Shown: positions 22,389 through 25,511 of the stretch, one piece after another
Position numbering within the stretch: the stretch's first letter is position 1
Layout: every line of letters starts with the position of its first letter
DNA from: a virus
Reading direction: 5' to 3' (one strand)
DNA: 25,511 nucleotides
IMG/VR virus record: IMGVR_UViG_3300035183_000559
Location: 1-25,511 of that record
Notes under the pieces: model-generated
Told to the model about the DNA's origin: nothing
Seen by the model: only the letters and a program-made list of their open reading frames with translations
The model's database searches: none
Program-made: the position numbers and the translations under genes

Positions 22389-22561
22389 CTTTTGTGCATA
22401 TCCTGACATTACGTACCTGTACGATACACAGGAAGGAAGCTCTACCTATGAATTGAGCAGCGAGTATCCGGCAGCCCCGATAAAAGCTACTCGTAAAAAT
22501 GATTGAGACTCTAAGTCTTTGATATTTTTACGCTTGTTGTTGGCTTTTATTGGAGAATCCT
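22389..22561 (+). promoter_or_regulatory. Leader of the major capsid gene
   Basis: A 173-nt noncoding stretch. It contains a stem CGAGTA/TACTCG (22461-22466, 22488-22493) and a small AGACT/AGTCT hairpin near 22506-22518 before a T-rich stretch. The ribosome site is GGAG, 6 nt before the ATG at 22562. No convincing -35/-10 pair is visible. A separate promoter or RNA processing site is expected for high capsid expression. Confidence 0.4.
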
Positions 22562-24445
22562 ATGTCAGGCTGTCTAACCCCAGAGAAGGTGCAGGAGGCA
22601 TTTCTCGCTGCCCCGCCGCTCATTTCACAACAGATTCTTGACCTTACTATTAAGCATCCAAACTGGTTGCGTGACGTATTTGAAGTCGAGGAGTGGCCTC
22701 GTGGTTCAGGTACGATCATGGAGCAGATCGTTTTCCGTGGATCGATGCCTCAAATAGAACGAGGTTTTGATAGATGGAAAAAGATTGCAAATCTTGCTGG
22801 ATGTAATCCATGCGAAGGGCCGGACTGTAATTATAACTGGACTCCGTTCGGTGGTCACGGTTTTGAAAGAAAGATTACCGAGCTGATGTCTCGTGATTTT
22901 CGTTCTCCTGAATACTGTATTCATGAGATTCAAACCACGGCACATTTTCGAGAAGTCTTTGCAAAGATAGTCGAGAATTTGTTTGCTCAGGTCAATTTCT
23001 TTAAGGAGATGAACATCGGACACAATTTCTTGGTATCTCTTGCCAAGAAATATGTGGTCGATTCGTCTGGTGCTAAACCCAATCCACATAATCCCTATGT
23101 GTATCGAAACATAGGTACGGCTCAACTATCGAATCTGAACATCGGACTCCTAGAGTTTTTCTATGAGCAGCTAAGGCGTATGCCTGATGCTATTCCGTAT
23201 GATGTCATCGATGGTGCTCCGATATACAGCTTGCTGGCTTCTCACCAGTTGCTTGCTCGCATGTATAGGGATGACCAAAACCTGCGACAAGATGTGAGGT
23301 TCAGCGGTTTGGCGAATGACTTGCTCATGAAATACAATTTCATGTCAACCATTCGTGGAATGTTTATCGCTGCTCCCATCCTGTATCCGAGGAGGTTTAA
23401 CATTGTGAATGGTGAGCCTGTAGAGGTTTTGCCGTTCGTGAATGGAGTACCTGCTGAAGTAGGGAGCTATACGAGCATCAACCCCGAGTATGAGTTGGCT
23501 ACCCATGAAGAAGTACTGATTCATGGTAAGTTTCCGTTCAAAGTATTCTATCTCCCAACAGAAACTACTTTGGGAGAGAATACTTCGTTTGGACCAGAGT
23601 ACTCGATGCTGAACAGTTGGTTGTGGGTGAACCCGCTTACGAATTGTGATCCGTTCAGGCGGGTAGGGTACTTTGCAACATCTGCAAAAATAGGGCTTTC
23701 GCAACAGTTTAGTGATGGTATTTTCGGTATACTCGTTACTAGACCGAGCCAGGCTCTCATGTTTGGACAGAATCCGTTGCCAGTATGTCCTGATCCGATT
23801 CCGCAACCGTGTAACAATGTGGTGCCTGATGTGACATGCCCGTGTCCGGTCATTGTAAGTGTCAATCAAAACAAGATTACTCCTACAAACTGGCAATTTA
23901 CGTTTGCTACACCTGTTCAGGGTGTCGTGGGTAATCCGGTTCAGTTGGCGCTGGATAACGGCGGGTACATTACTGGTACACTGCTGGCTATTTCTCCGGA
24001 TGGATTTACGGCAGAGATTTCACTGCCTGCTAATTACACCGGAGCTGATTGTGGTCATGTTATTAGTATTTACTGTGATGTGACACTTGGATGTAGTGCT
24101 ACTGTCGTATCTGGATGTGATTGTAGAAGTGGTCAGACGAACCGAGTAGAGCTTACTCTGTCCAATCCGATTAAAGCTGACGCGGTCGGAGACATAATAC
24201 TAGCGTGCTTCGGTGATGGTACTACGGCTCAATTGACCGTGCTGGGTATCAACCAGGCAACGCTTACATGGACAGTCGGCTATGCTCCTGGTTTTGGACC
24301 TACGGATGATCCGACTGGATCTGGCACGACGCTGCTCAACTACGACATGCTATGTGATAGAGGTGGAGTGATTAAGGTATGCGTACCTCCGACCACCGAT
24401 GCTACATGTCCTGCATGTGAGGTTGGAGTAGTACCGTGCGTTTAA
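22562..24445 (+). CDS. Major capsid protein with Cys-rich C-terminal extension
   Basis: 627 residues from the ATG at 22562 (GGAG 6 nt ahead); a TTG reading adds four. The first ~400 residues behave as a capsid subunit: LTPEKVQEAFLAAPPLISQQ, GSGTIMEQIVFRGSMP, FAKIVENLFAQVNFFKEMNI and GYFATSAKIGLSQQFSDGIF. The position after a scaffold-like gene, its own leader and a following terminator-like stem support the call. From about residue 407 the protein changes: many Cys (PVCPDPIPQPC, VTCPCP, GCDCRSG, CPAC) and beta-rich, Ig-like segments (VIVSVNQNKITPTNWQFTFA, VELTLSNPIKADAVGDIILA), suggesting two surface domains fused to the capsid protein. A minor head or tail protein is a less likely alternative. 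Confidence 0.72.
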   Translation: MSGCLTPEKVQEAFLAAPPLISQQILDLTIKHPNWLRDVFEVEEWPRGSGTIMEQIVFRGSMPQIERGFDRWKKIANLAGCNPCEGPDCNYNWTPFGGHGFERKITELMSRDFRSPEYCIHEIQTTAHFREVFAKIVENLFAQVNFFKEMNIGHNFLVSLAKKYVVDSSGAKPNPHNPYVYRNIGTAQLSNLNIGLLEFFYEQLRRMPDAIPYDVIDGAPIYSLLASHQLLARMYRDDQNLRQDVRFSGLANDLLMKYNFMSTIRGMFIAAPILYPRRFNIVNGEPVEVLPFVNGVPAEVGSYTSINPEYELATHEEVLIHGKFPFKVFYLPTETTLGENTSFGPEYSMLNSWLWVNPLTNCDPFRRVGYFATSAKIGLSQQFSDGIFGILVTRPSQALMFGQNPLPVCPDPIPQPCNNVVPDVTCPCPVIVSVNQNKITPTNWQFTFATPVQGVVGNPVQLALDNGGYITGTLLAISPDGFTAEISLPANYTGADCGHVISIYCDVTLGCSATVVSGCDCRSGQTNRVELTLSNPIKADAVGDIILACFGDGTTAQLTVLGINQATLTWTVGYAPGFGPTDDPTGSGTTLLNYDMLCDRGGVIKVCVPPTTDATCPACEVGVVPCV

Positions 24446-24453
24446 AGTGAATG

Positions 24454-24483
24454 GTGGGGAGGGGATTGGTTTCCCCTCCCCAT
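24454..24483 (+). terminator. GC-rich stem-loop after the capsid gene
   Basis: GGGGAGGGG (24456-24464) and CCCCTCCCC (24473-24481) pair exactly around ATTGGTTT, and a T-A pair extends the stem. Only ATTCTG follows, so it is a strong stem without a T-run. It likely reduces read-through from the highly expressed capsid gene or protects its 3' end. Confidence 0.6.
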
Positions 24484-24508
24484 TCTGAATATGTAGGGAA
24501 ATGCTTTT

Positions 24509-25511
24509 GTGGCTACCCGTTCTTTAGAATACACATCTCAGAATAGGTTATCGTGTACTGGATGTTCTCCAGCGGAAGTAATCCTTTGTGTCAAGTCTGA
24601 GCTAGTAGCTCTACCAAACTGTCCTACCTACAATCACGCTATTCCTAGCGATCCTACCAGTTTATCGGCTCAAGCTGGTATCGATAGACCCAGCTTGGGA
24701 TTCATATACGCTACTCTCGTAAATTATGTACGGTTTAATGGGCAGTGTGGTGGCTCGTTTTATAGATACATTTTTGAATACGACGATGCGCAGCTAGTCA
24801 CTCCTGCAAAAGGTATCGATTGCAGAGATGTGATGGGAGTGGTCTGCGAAGGATGCTTGACTGAATGGGTTAGAAGTATAGTAGGTCAAGATGTAATCGT
24901 AGAGGAAAGGACTCAAGGTTACATCACGATCAGAAACCAGCGAGGGTGTGAGTTTACTTTCAGGCGAGGGTGGACCAGACTGGTTCAAGATGTAAACACC
25001 GGAGACGTAACGATTACGTATCCAGATGGAAGCACAGACGTAATACAGATTCCAACTTGTGTTAGTATACGTCAGTGCTTTTCTGGTGTCGACACCAACA
25101 CGATCGATTACACATATAACTCAGCAACAGGGCAACACAGTGCCGATGTAAAGATATCCGCACAACCAGGCAATGATTTGCAGGCATTGGCCGATGGATT
25201 GTTCGTAGATTTTTCAGCAGCATGCCCTGAAATACGGCAGTGCTTTTCTGGAACAGATACCAATACGATCGATTACACGTATAACCCGTTGACCGGTGAT
25301 CACAGCGCTGACGTAAAAATTTCTGCACAACCAGGCAATGACTTGCAGGCATTGGCCGATGGATTATTTGTAGATATCGGAGCGGCATGCCCTGAAATAC
25401 GGCAGTGCTTTTCTGGAACAGATACCAATACGATCGATTACACGTATAACCCGTTGACCGGTGATCACAGCGCTGACGTAAAAATTTCTGCACAACCAGG
25501 CAATGACTTGC
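24509..25511 (+). CDS. Repeat-containing structural protein (partial, runs off right edge)
   Basis: At least 334 residues from a GTG start with AGGGA about 9 nt ahead; no in-frame ATG lies nearby upstream, and the frame is open to the edge. The N-terminal ~185 residues are Cys-containing (LSCTGCSPAEVILC, CEGCLTEW) with a beta-rich stretch (GYITIRNQRGCEFTFRRGW). Then 55-residue tandem repeats begin, each with IRQCFSG, TNTIDYTYN, HSADVKISAQPGNDLQALAD and a closing CPE. Such beta-rich repeats are typical of phage fibres, spikes and head or tail decorations. Its place directly after the capsid gene and the shared Cys-rich style suggest a virion surface protein. Exact role unknown. Confidence 0.8.
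   Translation, partial: MATRSLEYTSQNRLSCTGCSPAEVILCVKSELVALPNCPTYNHAIPSDPTSLSAQAGIDRPSLGFIYATLVNYVRFNGQCGGSFYRYIFEYDDAQLVTPAKGIDCRDVMGVVCEGCLTEWVRSIVGQDVIVEERTQGYITIRNQRGCEFTFRRGWTRLVQDVNTGDVTITYPDGSTDVIQIPTCVSIRQCFSGVDTNTIDYTYNSATGQHSADVKISAQPGNDLQALADGLFVDFSAACPEIRQCFSGTDTNTIDYTYNPLTGDHSADVKISAQPGNDLQALADGLFVDIGAACPEIRQCFSGTDTNTIDYTYNPLTGDHSADVKISAQPGNDL
25070..25511 (+). repeat. 165-bp tandem repeats inside the structural gene
   Basis: Repeat units start at the CGG/CGT Arg codon at 25070, 25235 and 25400, exactly 165 nt (55 codons) apart. Units 2 and 3 are identical over all 112 visible bases of unit 3, while unit 1 differs at many silent and some coding positions. More units may follow beyond the window. 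Confidence 0.9.

Noticed and set aside
22458-22466. ATG-AAT-TGA minimal frame after GGAAGGA in the capsid leader (ATG at 22448)
   Set aside because: A two-codon frame could be a regulatory start-stop, but nothing else supports it and such matches arise by chance.
23345-23896. 183-codon minus-strand frame inside the capsid gene
   Set aside because: Antisense to a well-supported gene, of unusual composition and without start signals.
25062-25493. Long minus-strand frame through the right-edge repeats
   Set aside because: It is antisense to the repeat-containing structural gene, repeats only because that gene does, and has no ribosome site.

Overview
The window is part of a tailed double-stranded DNA phage genome (or an integrated relative). 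It holds a replication block, a possible lysis block, a paralogous accessory block and a virion-morphogenesis block. Strong Shine-Dalgarno sites, sigma70-like -35/-10 boxes and a lipoprotein with a lipobox point to a bacterial host, probably Gram-negative. The host cannot be named from the sequence. The standard genetic code fits all genes.

Replication block, minus strand (1-6330): a SNF2-type helicase, two tandem Ala/Trp-rich paralogues, a DUF2800-type PD-(D/E)XK nuclease, a DUF2815-type ssDNA-binding protein and a family A DNA polymerase. The genes are tightly packed; the first four overlap by ATGA, while the last two junctions have gaps of 22 and 7 nt. The polymerase carries an intein just before its motif A and runs off the left edge. 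A divergent promoter region with a palindrome (6340-6388) separates this operon from a plus-strand ribbon-helix-helix gene and an 860-residue primase-helicase.

Possible origin (9318-10385): about 590 bases hold an AT-rich tract and GC-rich 23-base direct repeats. After a small gene come a purine-rich, G-run tract and a perfect 19-bp inverted repeat.

Possible lysis block, minus strand (10386-11563): a lipoprotein, a 28-residue membrane peptide, a 70-residue protein and a membrane-anchored lytic transglycosylase.

Accessory block, minus strand (11737-14758): four genes in the order A-B-B'-A'. Two related gene pairs are separated by three copies of a roughly 97-base leader that contains a long stem-loop and ends at the start codon. 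A sigma70-like promoter precedes the block.

Virion block (15211-25511): a small unknown gene, a two-helix membrane protein and a 45-residue cysteine-rich microprotein lie on the plus strand. The terminase large subunit is on the minus strand. A Cys-rich protein, the portal, a small protein, a scaffold-like protein, a major capsid protein with a Cys-rich extension and a repeat-containing structural protein follow on the plus strand. The last gene runs off the right edge within 165-nt tandem repeats. The terminase and the gene opposite it share a CATG that contains both start codons.

The most notable points are the polymerase intein, the A-B-B'-A' cassette with its repeated structured leaders, the origin-like region, the tandem Ala/Trp-rich proteins, the microproteins and the recently duplicated repeats at the right edge.
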